NCBI GenBank assembly: GCA_003565625.1
Contig: PXBD01000031.1
Span: 43,029-107,028 of the forward strand
DNA length: 64,000 nt
From: Gammaproteobacteria bacterium
GTDB taxonomy: Bacteria; Pseudomonadota; Gammaproteobacteria; Xanthomonadales; Wenzhouxiangellaceae
Direction: 5' to 3'
Made by a program: the position numbers and the translations under genes. The notes beneath the pieces are model-generated. The model was not told where the DNA came from, ran no database searches, and saw only the letters and a program-made list of their open reading frames with translations. This document shows positions 26,749 to 36,002 of this stretch, in pieces (the first letter of the stretch is position 1; the number at the start of each line of letters is the position of its first letter).

Positions 26749-27795
26749 ATGCCAGATCATCGACCCGATCCCGCGGGTGTGCAACAGTTCGAGTTCATCG
26801 AATTCGCCGCGCCCGACCCTGCCCTGCTGCACCAGCTGTTCCAGAGCCTCGGTTTCCTCGCCATTGCCCGTCATCGCCGGCATCCGGTCATCCTGTACCG
26901 CCAGGGCGGGATTAATTTCCTCGTCAATGAAATGCCCGACTCGTTCGCCAGCGCTTTTGCCGCCGCGCACGGTCCGGCCTGTACCGGTTTTGCCCTGCGG
27001 GTCAATCATCCAGAGCAGGTGCGCGAGCGGGCCGTGGCCGGCGGCGCCCAGGTGTTGCCAGCGACAGCCGGTGAACTGGCCCTGGATCTGCCGTGCCTGG
27101 CCGGCATCGGCGGCAGCGTGCTGTACCTGACTGCCAAGGCGGAGTATTTCGAGCGCCAGTTCGTCTTCGATCCGGCGGTCGAACGCCGGCCGCACGGTGC
27201 CGGACTGACGTTCATCGACCATCTCACTCATAACGTGTATAACGGCAATATGGGCCAGTGGGCCGGATTCTACGAACGGCTGTTTGGGTTCTACGAAGTA
27301 AAGTACTTTGACATCAAGGGTGCCCGAACCGGCCTGCGTTCCCAGGCCATGACCGCGCCTAACGGGAACATCTCGATCCCGATCAATGAATCGGAAGACC
27401 CGAAAAGCCAGATCAACGAATACCTGGACGAATACCGGGGCGAAGGCGTCCAGCACATCGCCCTGTACACCGAAGACATCTACGAAACGGTGGAAACCTT
27501 GCGCGCCAACGGCGTTGATTTTCTGGCCACGCCCGAGACCTATTTTGATGCCGTCGACAAGCGTATTCCCGACCACGGCGAAGACCTGGCGCGCATGCGC
27601 CGCAACAAGATCCTGATCGATGCCGACCGCCAGCAGCCTGAACAGCAACTGCTCCAGATCTTCACCCAGACCAGCATCGGCCCGATATTTTTCGAAGTCA
27701 TCCAGCGCAAGGGCAATTCCGGTTTCGGCGAAGGCAACTTCCAGGCCTTGTTTGAGGCCATCGAACGCGATCAGGAGCAGCGCGGCGTCCTGTAG
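26749..27795 (+). CDS. hppD: 4-hydroxyphenylpyruvate dioxygenase
   Basis: HppD turns 4-hydroxyphenylpyruvate into homogentisate with Fe(II) and oxygen, the second step of tyrosine breakdown. The 348-residue protein has two vicinal-oxygen-chelate halves. The iron ligands are in FIDHLTHNV (His near residue 160), VQHIALYT (His near 238) and GPIFFEVIQRKG (Glu near 317). The C-terminal helix region GFGEGNFQALFEAIERDQ is typical. The start ATG has GGAGG 8 bases upstream. It is first in hppD-hmgA-fahA-maiA and is controlled from the palindromic promoter. Confidence 0.96.
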   Translation: MPDHRPDPAGVQQFEFIEFAAPDPALLHQLFQSLGFLAIARHRRHPVILYRQGGINFLVNEMPDSFASAFAAAHGPACTGFALRVNHPEQVRERAVAGGAQVLPATAGELALDLPCLAGIGGSVLYLTAKAEYFERQFVFDPAVERRPHGAGLTFIDHLTHNVYNGNMGQWAGFYERLFGFYEVKYFDIKGARTGLRSQAMTAPNGNISIPINESEDPKSQINEYLDEYRGEGVQHIALYTEDIYETVETLRANGVDFLATPETYFDAVDKRIPDHGEDLARMRRNKILIDADRQQPEQQLLQIFTQTSIGPIFFEVIQRKGNSGFGEGNFQALFEAIERDQEQRGVL

Positions 27796-27847
27796 CTGTC
27801 GATCCACCAGCCGTGTGGTTCCAAAACGATTCGAGAGAGACCAATTG

Positions 27848-28969
27848 ATGAAAAAATGGATCAGCCATCCCAAACTGGAAGGTCAAGCCAGCCGGCAGGC
27901 GCACTGCGATCTGCCCGCCGGCACGTATGAGCGTGAACTGGGCAAGGAAGGTTTCTTCGGGCCCGCCTCGCACATGTACCATCGCCACCCGCCCACCGGC
28001 TGGGTGGATTTCGAGGGGCCTCTGCGGCCGCGCGCCTTCGACACCACGAAAATCGATCAGACCGGCGCCTCGCCGTGGGATGCGACCGAACTGATGCACA
28101 ACGCCCACACCCGCATCCGCAGTTGGACCTGTCCAGGCAGCATGCCCGACCTGGCGCGCAACTCCGACGGTGACGAGTTGCTGTTTGTGCACGAGGGCGC
28201 AGGCGACCTGTTCTGCGACTACGGCCACCTGCCGTTTCGTGACGGTGACTACATCGTCCTGCCGCGCGGCACGATGTGGCGACTCGAAACCGACGCACCC
28301 GTTCGGCTACTGCTGATCGAGGCCACCAATTCCAGCTACATGCTGCCGGAGAAAGGCCTGGTCGGACCACACGCCATCTTCGACCCCGGCGTACTCGATA
28401 CCCCGCAAATCAACGATCGCTTCCGGGCGCAGCAAAACGAAGCAAGCTGGAAAGTCCTGGTCAAGCGACGCAACCGCATCTCGACCATCACCTACCCGTT
28501 CAACCCGCTCGACGCGGTAGGCTGGAAGGGCGACCTGATGCCGGTTAAAGTCAACTGGCGCGATATCCGCCCGCTGATGAGCCACCGCGTTCACCTGCCG
28601 CCGTCGGCCCACAGCACTTTTGTCGCCCAGCGTTTCGTGATCTGCACTTTCGTGCCGCGTCCGTTTGAATCCGACCCCGGTGCGCTCAAGGTGCCTTTTT
28701 TCCACAACAACGACGATTACGACGAGCTGATTTTCTACCATGCCGGCAACTTCTTTTCGCGCGACAATATTCATCCGGGCATGATGACTCTGCATCCCTG
28801 CGGCTTCACCCATGGTCCGCATCCCAAAGCGCTGGCCAATGCCTTCGTGCCCAAGGCCGAGGCCACGGAAGAAGTCGCGGTGATGATTGACACGCGCGAT
28901 GCCCTGGATGTTACCGAAGCCGCCGGACAGGTGGAATGGACCGGCTACGTCGATAGCTGGAAAGGTTGA
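27848..28969 (+). CDS. hmgA: Homogentisate 1,2-dioxygenase, short bacterial form
   Basis: HmgA opens the homogentisate ring to give maleylacetoacetate. The 373-residue protein is shorter than the roughly 430-residue pseudomonad and human enzymes but matches the short bacterial form. Cupin-fold motifs are visible: SDGDELLFVHEGAGDLFCDYG near residue 105, HNNDDYDELIFYHAGNFF near 290, and the likely iron-site histidines in HPCGFTHGPHPKAL near 320. The ATG at 27848 follows a purine-rich GAGAGAG site. It sits 52 bases after hppD and one base before fahA. Confidence 0.92.
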   Translation: MKKWISHPKLEGQASRQAHCDLPAGTYERELGKEGFFGPASHMYHRHPPTGWVDFEGPLRPRAFDTTKIDQTGASPWDATELMHNAHTRIRSWTCPGSMPDLARNSDGDELLFVHEGAGDLFCDYGHLPFRDGDYIVLPRGTMWRLETDAPVRLLLIEATNSSYMLPEKGLVGPHAIFDPGVLDTPQINDRFRAQQNEASWKVLVKRRNRISTITYPFNPLDAVGWKGDLMPVKVNWRDIRPLMSHRVHLPPSAHSTFVAQRFVICTFVPRPFESDPGALKVPFFHNNDDYDELIFYHAGNFFSRDNIHPGMMTLHPCGFTHGPHPKALANAFVPKAEATEEVAVMIDTRDALDVTEAAGQVEWTGYVDSWKG

Positions 28970-28970
28970 T

Positions 28971-29957
28971 ATGAAACTAGCTTCACTGAAACAGGGCGGC
29001 CGCGACGGCACCCTGATCGTGGTCAGCCGTGACCTGCGCCAGGCGGTTCGCGCCACCGGCATCGTCGAGAGCCTGCAGCTGGCGCTGGACCAGTGGGATC
29101 ATCTGGCCCCGCGTCTCAATGCCCTCTACGATGAACTCAACGCCGGCACCCTGGAAGACATCTTCGATCTTGACCCGACCTCGCTGGCCGCGCCGCTGCC
29201 GCGCTGCTACCAGTTCGTCGACGGCTCGGCCTACCTGCCGCACGTCGAACGCGTCCGCCGGGCCCGTGGCGCCGAGGTGCCAAAAGAATTCGAAACCGAC
29301 CCGCTGATGTATCAGGCCGTATCGGACGGATTTCTCGGACCCTGCGACGACATCGCCATGGCCTCCATGGACTGGGGGATCGATTTCGAGTCCGAAATCG
29401 GCGTGATCACCGACGATGTGCCGATGGGCGCCAACGCCGCCGAATGCGCCCGCCATATCCAGCTGGTGACCTTGATCAACGACATCTCGCTGCGCAACCT
29501 GATTCCCGGCGAGTTGGCCAAGGGCTTCGGCTTCCTGCAGTCCAAACCGCGCTCGGCGCTGGCCCCGGTAGCGGTCACACCAAACGAACTCGGCGATGAC
29601 TGGCAAGACAGCAAGCTGCATCGACCGCTCAAGACCTGGCTCAACGGCGAGCTCTTCGGACAGCCCGAAGCCGGCGAGGACATGCAGTTTTCGTTTGCCG
29701 AGTTACTGGCCCACGCTGCCCACACCCGCCCGCTGGCTGCCGGCACACTGCTGGGCTCGGGCACCATTGCCAACCAGGACACGGGCCGCGGGGCGTCGTG
29801 CCTGGCCGAGAAAAGAATGCTGGAAATCATCGCCGACGGGCAGCCGCTGACCCCCTTCCTGCAGTTCGGCGACAGCGTCCGGATCGAGCTGTTCGATCGC
29901 CAGGGCGAATCCGTGTTCGGGGCCATCGAGCAGACCGTGATCGAATACCGACGCTGA
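28971..29957 (+). CDS. fahA: Fumarylacetoacetase
   Basis: This enzyme splits fumarylacetoacetate into fumarate and acetoacetate, the last step of tyrosine degradation. The 328-residue protein has the FAH fold. DWGIDFESEIGVITDDVPMG (about residues 134-153) carries metal-binding acidic residues. LINDISLRNLIPGELAKGFG near 169-188 and the substrate segment SKPRSALAPVAVTP follow, and GSGTIANQDTG lies near residue 261. One base separates its ATG from the hmgA stop, so translation is probably coupled. maiA follows after 9 bases. Confidence 0.93.
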   Translation: MKLASLKQGGRDGTLIVVSRDLRQAVRATGIVESLQLALDQWDHLAPRLNALYDELNAGTLEDIFDLDPTSLAAPLPRCYQFVDGSAYLPHVERVRRARGAEVPKEFETDPLMYQAVSDGFLGPCDDIAMASMDWGIDFESEIGVITDDVPMGANAAECARHIQLVTLINDISLRNLIPGELAKGFGFLQSKPRSALAPVAVTPNELGDDWQDSKLHRPLKTWLNGELFGQPEAGEDMQFSFAELLAHAAHTRPLAAGTLLGSGTIANQDTGRGASCLAEKRMLEIIADGQPLTPFLQFGDSVRIELFDRQGESVFGAIEQTVIEYRR

Positions 29958-29966
29958 TCCGGCGCA

Positions 29967-30626
29967 ATGAGTAGCACGCGCCTTGAACTGTATTCCTACT
30001 GGCGTTCTTCAGCCAGCTACCGGGTGCGCATCGCGCTCCATCTGAAAGGCCTCGATCATAAGCTCCACCCGGTGCACCTGCTGCGCGCCGGCGGCGAGCA
30101 ACACCGGCCGGACTATCTGCAGCGCAATCCACAAGGGCTGGTGCCCTGCCTGGTGCATGGAGCGACCGTTCTGACCCAGTCGCTGGCCATCCTGGAATAC
30201 CTGGAGGAATGCTTTCCGGCCGTGCCGTTGCTGCCGCGCTCTCCGGCCGGGCGCGCCCGGGCCCGGATGGTGGCCCAGTCGATCGCCTGCGACATCCATC
30301 CGCTCAACAACCTGCGCGTGCTGAAGTACTTGGAACACCAGGCGGACTGCCGTCCGCCGCTGCGCTCGGAATGGTACCGGCACTGGACCGAAACCGGCCT
30401 GCGCGCGGTCGAGAAACTGCTCGCGCAGCACAGCCCCGACAGCACGTTCTGCGTTGGCGAGGAACCCGGCCTGGCCGACTGCTGTCTGCTGCCCCAGGTC
30501 TACAACGCGCGCCGCTTCCACTGCAGCCTGGCCGGATGCGAACGGATCACCGACATCTGCCAGCGACTTGAAGCCGATGCACGCATCCAGGCCGCGGCTC
30601 CGGAAAGTCAGCCCGATGCGGAGTAA
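29967..30626 (+). CDS. maiA: Maleylacetoacetate isomerase, zeta-class GST
   Basis: MaiA isomerises maleylacetoacetate to fumarylacetoacetate using glutathione. The 219-residue protein has the zeta-class signature SYWRSSASYRVRIALHLKG at residues 10-28, where the SSxxxR motif binds glutathione. NPQGLVPCL and the SNAIL-like LTQSLAILEYLEE (near 70-80) follow, as do the C-terminal GDEPGLAD-type residues (GEEPGLADCCLLPQVYNARR). It completes the four-gene homogentisate operon. The aminotransferase that makes 4-hydroxyphenylpyruvate is not in the window. Confidence 0.93.
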   Translation: MSSTRLELYSYWRSSASYRVRIALHLKGLDHKLHPVHLLRAGGEQHRPDYLQRNPQGLVPCLVHGATVLTQSLAILEYLEECFPAVPLLPRSPAGRARARMVAQSIACDIHPLNNLRVLKYLEHQADCRPPLRSEWYRHWTETGLRAVEKLLAQHSPDSTFCVGEEPGLADCCLLPQVYNARRFHCSLAGCERITDICQRLEADARIQAAAPESQPDAE

Positions 30627-30670
30627 ACTGTCTTCAATGCCTCCGCCCAATGGAAGCTCTGCTGAAAGGA

Positions 30671-31066
30671 ATGACACGCCCCATGAACCGAAGCGTTTCG
30701 ACCCTGGCCGCCGCCGTCCTGGCCCTGGCTAGCGCGGCCTGCGCAACCATGCCGCCCGACCCGCGCCTGCTCGACGACGCCGAGGCTGCCATCCGCCAGG
30801 CCGAACAGGCCGGAGCCGAGGAGTTCGCCCCGCTGGAATTGCGCTTCGCGCGCGAGCGCCTCGAGGCGGCCCGCTTCCAGCTCGACAACAACAATGCACT
30901 CCCCGCGCGCCGCCAGGCCGATGAAGCAGCCATAGAGGCCCAACTGGCCCTGGCCCGGACCCGAGCCGCCCAGGCCCGGGCCGAACTGGCCCAGCGCGAA
31001 CGCGATCTCGAGCGCCTGCGAACGGATCTCGCCGAGGCGTTCGGCGAAGAGGCGCTGGAGCGATGA
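30671..31066 (+). CDS. Coiled-coil lipoprotein, DUF4398 type
   Basis: This 131-residue protein has an N-terminal signal ending in SAAC (lipobox cysteine), so it is expected to be a lipid-anchored envelope protein. The mature part is one long charged helix rich in Ala, Arg and Glu (LRFARERLEAARFQLDNNNA), matching DUF4398. The start may be ATG 30671 or, better placed for the signal peptide and the AAAGGA site, ATG 30683. Its stop overlaps the start of the OmpA-like gene (ATGA), and the two proteins share the same helical region. Function is unknown; a structural role in the envelope is inferred. Confidence 0.8.
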   Translation: MTRPMNRSVSTLAAAVLALASAACATMPPDPRLLDDAEAAIRQAEQAGAEEFAPLELRFARERLEAARFQLDNNNALPARRQADEAAIEAQLALARTRAAQARAELAQRERDLERLRTDLAEAFGEEALER

Positions 31067-32046
31067 AGGCCTGGCCGATCGCAGCAGCGCTCGGACTGAC
31101 GCTGACCCTGGCAGCCTGCGTGGCCCAGCCGCGCGATGACAGCGCCCTGCAAAACCTGCGCGCCGACCTCGACACCTTCCGCGCCGAAACCGAGTTGTCC
31201 GGCCGGGTACCGCTGGCACTGGCCGATGCCGAACGAGCCGTGCGCAGCGCCGGCGCCGACGGGCTGGCCGAAGACGAACGCAACCACCGCATCCGGCTGG
31301 CCGAAAAGCGCATCGAGATCGCCCGCGCCGAGGCCTTTCGAGCGCAGGCGCGGGCGCGCGCCGAGGACCTGGCGGCAGAGCGAACCCGGCTGTTGCTGCT
31401 GGCCAGCCGGCTGGAAGTTGAACAGGCCCGGCGCGAAGCCGAACAGGCACGCCTGCAAAGCGCCACCACGCAGGAGGAAATGGAACGCACGCGGCGTGCG
31501 GCCATGACCGCCGACGAGCAGCGCGCGGAAGCCACCCGGCGCGAACGCGAAGCGCGCGAGGAAGCCGACGCGGCCAGACGCCTGGCCGATGCCCAGGCCA
31601 GCGAGATTGAACTGGCCCGACGCGAGGCCCAGCTGGCTTCGGAGGCAGCCGAATCGCTGCGCCGACGGCTGGAATTGATGGAGCTGCGCGAAACCGACCG
31701 CGGCGTGGTGGTTACTCTGGGCGATGTCCTGTTCGAGCTGGGTCAGACCGAACTGCAGCCCGGTGCCCGGACCAACCTCGAAGACGTGGTCGACCTGCTC
31801 CAGACCGAACCGGAGCGTCGCATCCGGATCGAGGGCCATACCGACAGCACCGGCCCGGCTTCGGTCAATATGCGGATTTCCCAGGCTCGGGCCGACTCGG
31901 TGCGCGACGAACTGGTCGCCATGGGCATCCAGGCCGACCGGGTTCAGGCGGTGGGCATGGGCGAAGAATTCCCGATTGCCTCCAATGAAACCGAAGACGG
32001 CCGCAGCCAGAATCGACGCGTGGACGTGATCCTGCTCAATGACTGA
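31063..32046 (+). CDS. OmpA-family lipoprotein with coiled-coil region
   Basis: This 327-residue protein has a lipoprotein signal (LTLAAC, cysteine near residue 19). A DUF4398-like and coiled-coil region runs to about residue 205, with long runs of Ala, Glu and Arg. A C-terminal OmpA/MotB peptidoglycan-binding domain follows: LGDVLFELGQTELQP, IRIEGHTDSTGPASVNMRIS near 265, and GMGEEFPIASNETEDGRSQN. The aspartate and arginine of the diaminopimelate-binding site are present. It overlaps the previous gene by 4 bases, and the two likely work together as an outer-membrane to wall link. Confidence 0.9.
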   Translation: MKAWPIAAALGLTLTLAACVAQPRDDSALQNLRADLDTFRAETELSGRVPLALADAERAVRSAGADGLAEDERNHRIRLAEKRIEIARAEAFRAQARARAEDLAAERTRLLLLASRLEVEQARREAEQARLQSATTQEEMERTRRAAMTADEQRAEATRREREAREEADAARRLADAQASEIELARREAQLASEAAESLRRRLELMELRETDRGVVVTLGDVLFELGQTELQPGARTNLEDVVDLLQTEPERRIRIEGHTDSTGPASVNMRISQARADSVRDELVAMGIQADRVQAVGMGEEFPIASNETEDGRSQNRRVDVILLND

Positions 32047-32102
32047 TCTCTGTTATCAGGCATTCCGTCATTCCGGTCAATCACCGGCGCTTGCAGTCGC
32101 GC

Positions 32103-32131
32103 TTGCAGTTCGAGGCGCTTTGCGCTACAAC
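32103..32131 (+). promoter_or_regulatory. Candidate promoter of ydcH
   Basis: TTGCAG (32103-32108) and TACAAC (32126-32131) are 17 bases apart in the 120-base gap before ydcH. A second TTGCAG lies 12 bases upstream. The boxes are only moderate matches to sigma-70. Confidence 0.35.
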
Positions 32132-32166
32132 CCCAGATAGTCATCAAGCCCAGAGGAGTTTTGCTC

Positions 32167-32385
32167 ATGTTCGAAAATCGCTCACAAGACCTGGAATCCA
32201 TGCTCAAGAAAAATGAGGAATTCCGGCGCCTGTACAATCATCACCAGCAGCTGGAAAAGCGGGTTTTGGCGGCAGAAAACGGCACGGCTCCGATGGAAAA
32301 CCTGGCCCTGGGCCAGCTCAAGCGCGAAAAACTGAAGGCCAAGGATCAGTTGACCCGGATGATGGATCAGGCGCACGCGGCCTAA
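32167..32385 (+). CDS. YdcH/DUF465 family small protein
   Basis: This 72-residue protein has the DUF465 layout: one long helix hairpin with EFRRLYNHHQQLEKRVLAAE and a C-terminal basic segment LGQLKREKLKAKDQLTRMM. The ATG at 32167 has AGGAG spaced 8 bases upstream; a TTG six bases earlier is less likely. It stands alone with its own promoter. The cellular role of the family is not established. Confidence 0.88.
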   Translation: MFENRSQDLESMLKKNEEFRRLYNHHQQLEKRVLAAENGTAPMENLALGQLKREKLKAKDQLTRMMDQAHAA

Positions 32386-32538
32386 AGACCCAGGCTCCTG
32401 CCCCGCCCGCCATCGGCGGCGTCGGCTCACCGCCCTGAGACACGGCAAGGGCGGAATGACCATGGTCGGCGTGCCCGGCTCCGGCGCGGGCGGCGTCGGC
32501 CTCTACCGAGCCCGTTGCGGCAAAGGTGTTCAGCCATC

Positions 32539-33915
32539 ATGACCGTTTACAACAATGTTCTGGAGTTGATCGGCGAGACGCCGATCGTGCGGGTCAACGC
32601 GCTGGATACCGGCCCCTGCGAACTGTTCTTGAAGCTCGAAAGCGCCAACCCGGGCGGCTCGATCAAGGATCGCATCGCCTTGCAGATGATCGAGTCCGCC
32701 GAGGCGCGCGGCGAACTCAAGCCCGGCGCCACGCTGGTCGAGGGCACGGCCGGCAACACCGGTCTCGGCCTGGCCCTGGTGGCCGCCAGCAAGGGCTACC
32801 GCCTGATCCTGGTGATCCCGGACAAGATGAGCCGCGAGAAGATTTCCAACCTCAAGGCCATGGGGGCTGAGGTTGTCATTACCCGATCCGATGTCGGCAA
32901 GGGCCACCCGGAGTACTACCAGGATCTGGCTGCGAGCATCGCCGCCCGGACGCCAGACAGCTATTTCATCAACCAGTTCGGCAACCCCGACAATCCGGCC
33001 ACTCACCAAACCGGGACCGGACCGGAGATCTGGCGGCAGATGAACGGCCGCCTCGACGCGATCGTCGTCGGCGTCGGCTCCAGCGGCACCATCACGGGCC
33101 TGTCGCGCTACTTTGCCGAGGTGGCCCCGGATCTGGAGCTGGTGCTGGCCGATCCGGAGGGCTCCATCCTGGCAGAATACATCGCCACCGGCCGCGTGCG
33201 CGAGGATGCCGGCGGTTGGCTGGTCGAGGGCATCGGTGAGGACTTCCTGCCGTCGATCAGCGACTTCTCACGCGTGAGCAAAGCCTATTCGGTTTCCGAC
33301 CGTGACAGCTTCCTGGGCGCACGTGAGTTGCTCCAGCGCGAAGGTCTGATGGGCGGCTCGTCGACCGGCACCCTGGTCACGGCGGCGCTGCGCTACTGCC
33401 GCGCACAGACCGAGCGTAAAACGGTTCTCTCCATGGTGTGTGATACCGGCAACCGCTATCTTTCCAAGGTCTACAACGACCAGTGGATGCGCGATCACGG
33501 ACTGTTGCTGGGCAGCAACCACGGCGACCTGCGCGACCTTATCGCACGGCCGGTGGCCAGCCGGGACGCGGTCACGATCGGCCACGGCGAAAGCCTGGCC
33601 AATGCCTACAAGCGCATGATGCTGTATGACATTTCGCAACTGCCGGTGATGGACGGCGAGCGCATCGTCGGCATCATTGACGAGTCCGACATCCTGGTCC
33701 ACGTGTTTTCCGACGAGCGGCGTTTTGCCGAGCCGGTCACCGAGGCCATGGTTACGGAACTGGAATCCGTTGACTACCGCGCTCCGCTGGACGAACTGCT
33801 CCCGGTCTTTGACCGCGATCACGTCGCCATCGTGATGGACGACCAGCGCTTCCTCGGCCTCATCACCCGCGTCGACCTGCTCAACCACCTGCGCCAGCGT
33901 GCCGCCCGCGCCTGA
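32539..33915 (+). CDS. cbs: Cystathionine beta-synthase with two CBS domains
   Basis: The enzyme condenses serine and homocysteine to cystathionine, the first step of reverse transsulfuration. The 458-residue protein has a fold-II PLP domain: the PLP lysine is in NPGGSIKDRIAL near residue 43, TAGNTGLGLALV near 75, and the phosphate loop GVGSSGTITGL near 180. A tandem CBS pair follows at about 335-458 (YDISQLPVMDGERIVGIIDESD). The ATG at 32539 has AAGGTG upstream; the frame before it is non-coding. No cystathionine gamma-lyase gene is nearby. A CBS-domain cysteine synthase is the alternative reading, but the domain layout favours CBS. Confidence 0.88.
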   Translation: MTVYNNVLELIGETPIVRVNALDTGPCELFLKLESANPGGSIKDRIALQMIESAEARGELKPGATLVEGTAGNTGLGLALVAASKGYRLILVIPDKMSREKISNLKAMGAEVVITRSDVGKGHPEYYQDLAASIAARTPDSYFINQFGNPDNPATHQTGTGPEIWRQMNGRLDAIVVGVGSSGTITGLSRYFAEVAPDLELVLADPEGSILAEYIATGRVREDAGGWLVEGIGEDFLPSISDFSRVSKAYSVSDRDSFLGARELLQREGLMGGSSTGTLVTAALRYCRAQTERKTVLSMVCDTGNRYLSKVYNDQWMRDHGLLLGSNHGDLRDLIARPVASRDAVTIGHGESLANAYKRMMLYDISQLPVMDGERIVGIIDESDILVHVFSDERRFAEPVTEAMVTELESVDYRAPLDELLPVFDRDHVAIVMDDQRFLGLITRVDLLNHLRQRAARA

Positions 33916-33948
33916 CCATCGCGCATCGGTGCAGGGCGGCTCATCGGT

Positions 33949-33957
33949 TGCTATCAT
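33949..33957 (+). promoter_or_regulatory. Candidate extended -10 promoter of the AbgT transporter
   Basis: The gap after cbs contains TGCTATCAT, an extended -10 element (hexamer at 33952-33957), with only a poor -35 match (GTGCAG) 17 bases upstream. Predicted transcription starts about 33 bases before the TTG start codon. Confidence 0.4.
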
Positions 33958-33996
33958 GCTCGGGCAAATGACTCCGGCCCCGGCCCAGGCAGCGTC

Positions 33997-35580
33997 TTGA
34001 ACTCCAGCCCCGCAAACAGCGTACACCGCAACTGGTTCACACGTTTTCTCGACACCGTCGAGTGGCTGGGGAACCTGCTGCCGCATCCAGTGACATTGTT
34101 TGCCCTGCTGGCCACGGCCATGGTCTTCGTCTCCGGGCTGTTTGGCTGGCTGGGCGTTTCGGTGACCGACCCAAGACCAGGATCGGAGGGCGTCTCGATC
34201 GAGGCGGTCAGCCTGATGAACGCCGAAGGGGTGCGCATGATCTTCGGCAACCTGGTCAGCAATTTCGTCAATTTCGCGCCCCTGGGCGTGGTTCTGGTGG
34301 CCATGCTCGGGGTCGGCGTAGCCGAGAAATCCGGGCTGTTGTCGGCCCTGGTGCGCGGCATCGTACTCAACGCGCCCAAACACCTGGTCACCGTGGCGCT
34401 GGTGTTTGCCGGAGTGATTTCCAACACCGCATCCGAGATGGGTTACGTGGTCCTGGTCCCCTTGGGCGGGGCGATTTTCCTTGCCCTGGGCAGGCACCCG
34501 CTGGCCGGCATGGCCGCCGCCTTCGCCGGTGTTTCCGGCGGCTACAGCGCCAACCTGTTGCTTGGCACCATCGACCCGCTGCTGGCCGGCATCACCCAGG
34601 AAGCAGCGCGCCTGATCGACCCGGAATACGAGGTCTTCGCCACCGCCAACTGGTACTTCATGATCGTGAGCACCTTCATGATCACCGCAGTCGGTTCGCT
34701 GGTCACCATCTTCATCGTCGAGCCCAAACTGGGAAGCTACGACGACTCCCGGGCCGATCCGCACGTGCTCGACGACAGCAAGATGAGCCCGCTGCGATCC
34801 GACGAGAAAAAAGGCTTGGCGATGGCCGGCCTGGCCATGCTCGGCGTCATCGGCCTGATCGCGCTGCTGGTTGTGCCGGAAAACGGCGTCCTGCGCGACC
34901 CGGCTGCAGCCGGTGAAGGCTTCCTGGCCTCGTCGGCCCCGTTCTTTCGTTCGATCGTCGCCTGGATCTTCGTGTTCTTCCTGGCCACCGGATTTGCCTA
35001 CGGCAAGGTGGTCGGGACGATGAAAAATGACCGCGACGTCATCGACGGCATGGCCTCGGCAATCGCCACGCTGGGCCTCTATGTTGTCCTGGTGTTTTTC
35101 GCCGCCCAGTTTGTCGCCTTTTTCGGCTGGACCAACCTCGGCCTGATTACCGCCATTGCCGGAGCGGATTTTCTCCAGGCTATCGGGCTGACCGGGCCGC
35201 TGGTATTTTTCTTCTTTATCATCATGTGCGGCCTGGTCAACCTGAGCCTGGGATCAGCCTCGGCCCAGTGGGCGGTTACCGCACCGATCTTCGTGCCCAT
35301 GCTGATGCTTATCGGCTACGCACCGGAAGTGATTCAGGGCGCCTATCGCATCGGGGATTCCAGCACCAACATCATTACCCCCATGATGAGCTACTTTGGC
35401 CTGATCCTGGCCTGGGCCACCCGCTACGACAAGAAGTTTGGCATCGGCACCCTGATTGCCACGATGCTGCCGTACTCGATATTCTATTTCGTCAGCTGGA
35501 CGATCCTGTTTTTTGTCTGGGTTTTCGCCCTGGGCATGCCGGTCGGCCCGGGCTCACCCACTTACTATAATCCCGCCTGA
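33997..35580 (+). CDS. AbgT-family transporter
   Basis: This 527-residue inner-membrane protein has about twelve hydrophobic segments. Family motifs are visible: NFVNFAPLGVVLVAMLGVGVAEKSGL near residues 89-114, SNTASEMGYVVLVPLGG near 141, and SGGYSANLLLGTIDPLLAGI near 180. The C-terminal QGAYRIGDSSTNIITPMMSY lies near 449. Members import p-aminobenzoyl-glutamate (AbgT) or export sulfonamides and p-aminobenzoate (MtrF). The start is TTG at 33997; an ATG 29 bases upstream is out of frame. No abgAB hydrolase genes are nearby, so the direction of transport is open. Confidence 0.9.
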   Translation: MNSSPANSVHRNWFTRFLDTVEWLGNLLPHPVTLFALLATAMVFVSGLFGWLGVSVTDPRPGSEGVSIEAVSLMNAEGVRMIFGNLVSNFVNFAPLGVVLVAMLGVGVAEKSGLLSALVRGIVLNAPKHLVTVALVFAGVISNTASEMGYVVLVPLGGAIFLALGRHPLAGMAAAFAGVSGGYSANLLLGTIDPLLAGITQEAARLIDPEYEVFATANWYFMIVSTFMITAVGSLVTIFIVEPKLGSYDDSRADPHVLDDSKMSPLRSDEKKGLAMAGLAMLGVIGLIALLVVPENGVLRDPAAAGEGFLASSAPFFRSIVAWIFVFFLATGFAYGKVVGTMKNDRDVIDGMASAIATLGLYVVLVFFAAQFVAFFGWTNLGLITAIAGADFLQAIGLTGPLVFFFFIIMCGLVNLSLGSASAQWAVTAPIFVPMLMLIGYAPEVIQGAYRIGDSSTNIITPMMSYFGLILAWATRYDKKFGIGTLIATMLPYSIFYFVSWTILFFVWVFALGMPVGPGSPTYYNPA

Positions 35581-35589
35581 GACGCATCC

Positions 35590-35934
35590 ATGCCCGACCC
35601 GACCGAAATCCGCCTGGAAAAACAACGCCGTGTGCTTATCGTCGAATTCGACGATGGCGCGAGCTTCGAACTGCCCTGTGAATACCTGCGCAAGCAATCG
35701 CCCTCGGCCGAGGTACGCGGTCATGGCCTCAGCGAGCCGATCCTGTTGACCGGCAAGGAAAACGTCAATATCGACAAGATCACGCCGGTTGGCAGCTATG
35801 CGGTCTGTCTGCACTTTGACGACGGCCACAACACCGGCATCTACTCGTGGCCGTTTCTTTACGAACTTGGCGCTAACATCGACAGCTACACGGCGCGCTA
35901 CGATGAACGTCTGCGTGCAGAGGGGCTCAAATAG
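35590..35934 (+). CDS. DUF971-domain protein
   Basis: This 114-residue protein is the small domain also found at the N-terminus of gamma-butyrobetaine hydroxylase-like proteins. Motifs seen are FELPCEYLRKQSPSAEVRGHG, NVNIDKITPVGSYAVCLHFD and GIYSWPFLYELG. It starts with ATG 10 bases after the transporter and lies just before ubiE; DUF971 genes occur near ubiE in pseudomonads as well. Function is not established; a link to iron-sulfur or quinone metabolism is only suggested by context. Confidence 0.88.
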   Translation: MPDPTEIRLEKQRRVLIVEFDDGASFELPCEYLRKQSPSAEVRGHGLSEPILLTGKENVNIDKITPVGSYAVCLHFDDGHNTGIYSWPFLYELGANIDSYTARYDERLRAEGLK

Positions 35935-36002
35935 CCACCGGTGCCAAGGCATTGAGCCGCGCCATAGATCAAAAACCAGCGCCCGCACAGGATAGATATC
36001 AA

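Noticed and set aside
32386..32538. Possible terminator or small gene in the ydcH-cbs gap
   Set aside because: Several GGCGG/CCGCC pairings are possible but none has a T-run, and no frame has a convincing ribosome site.
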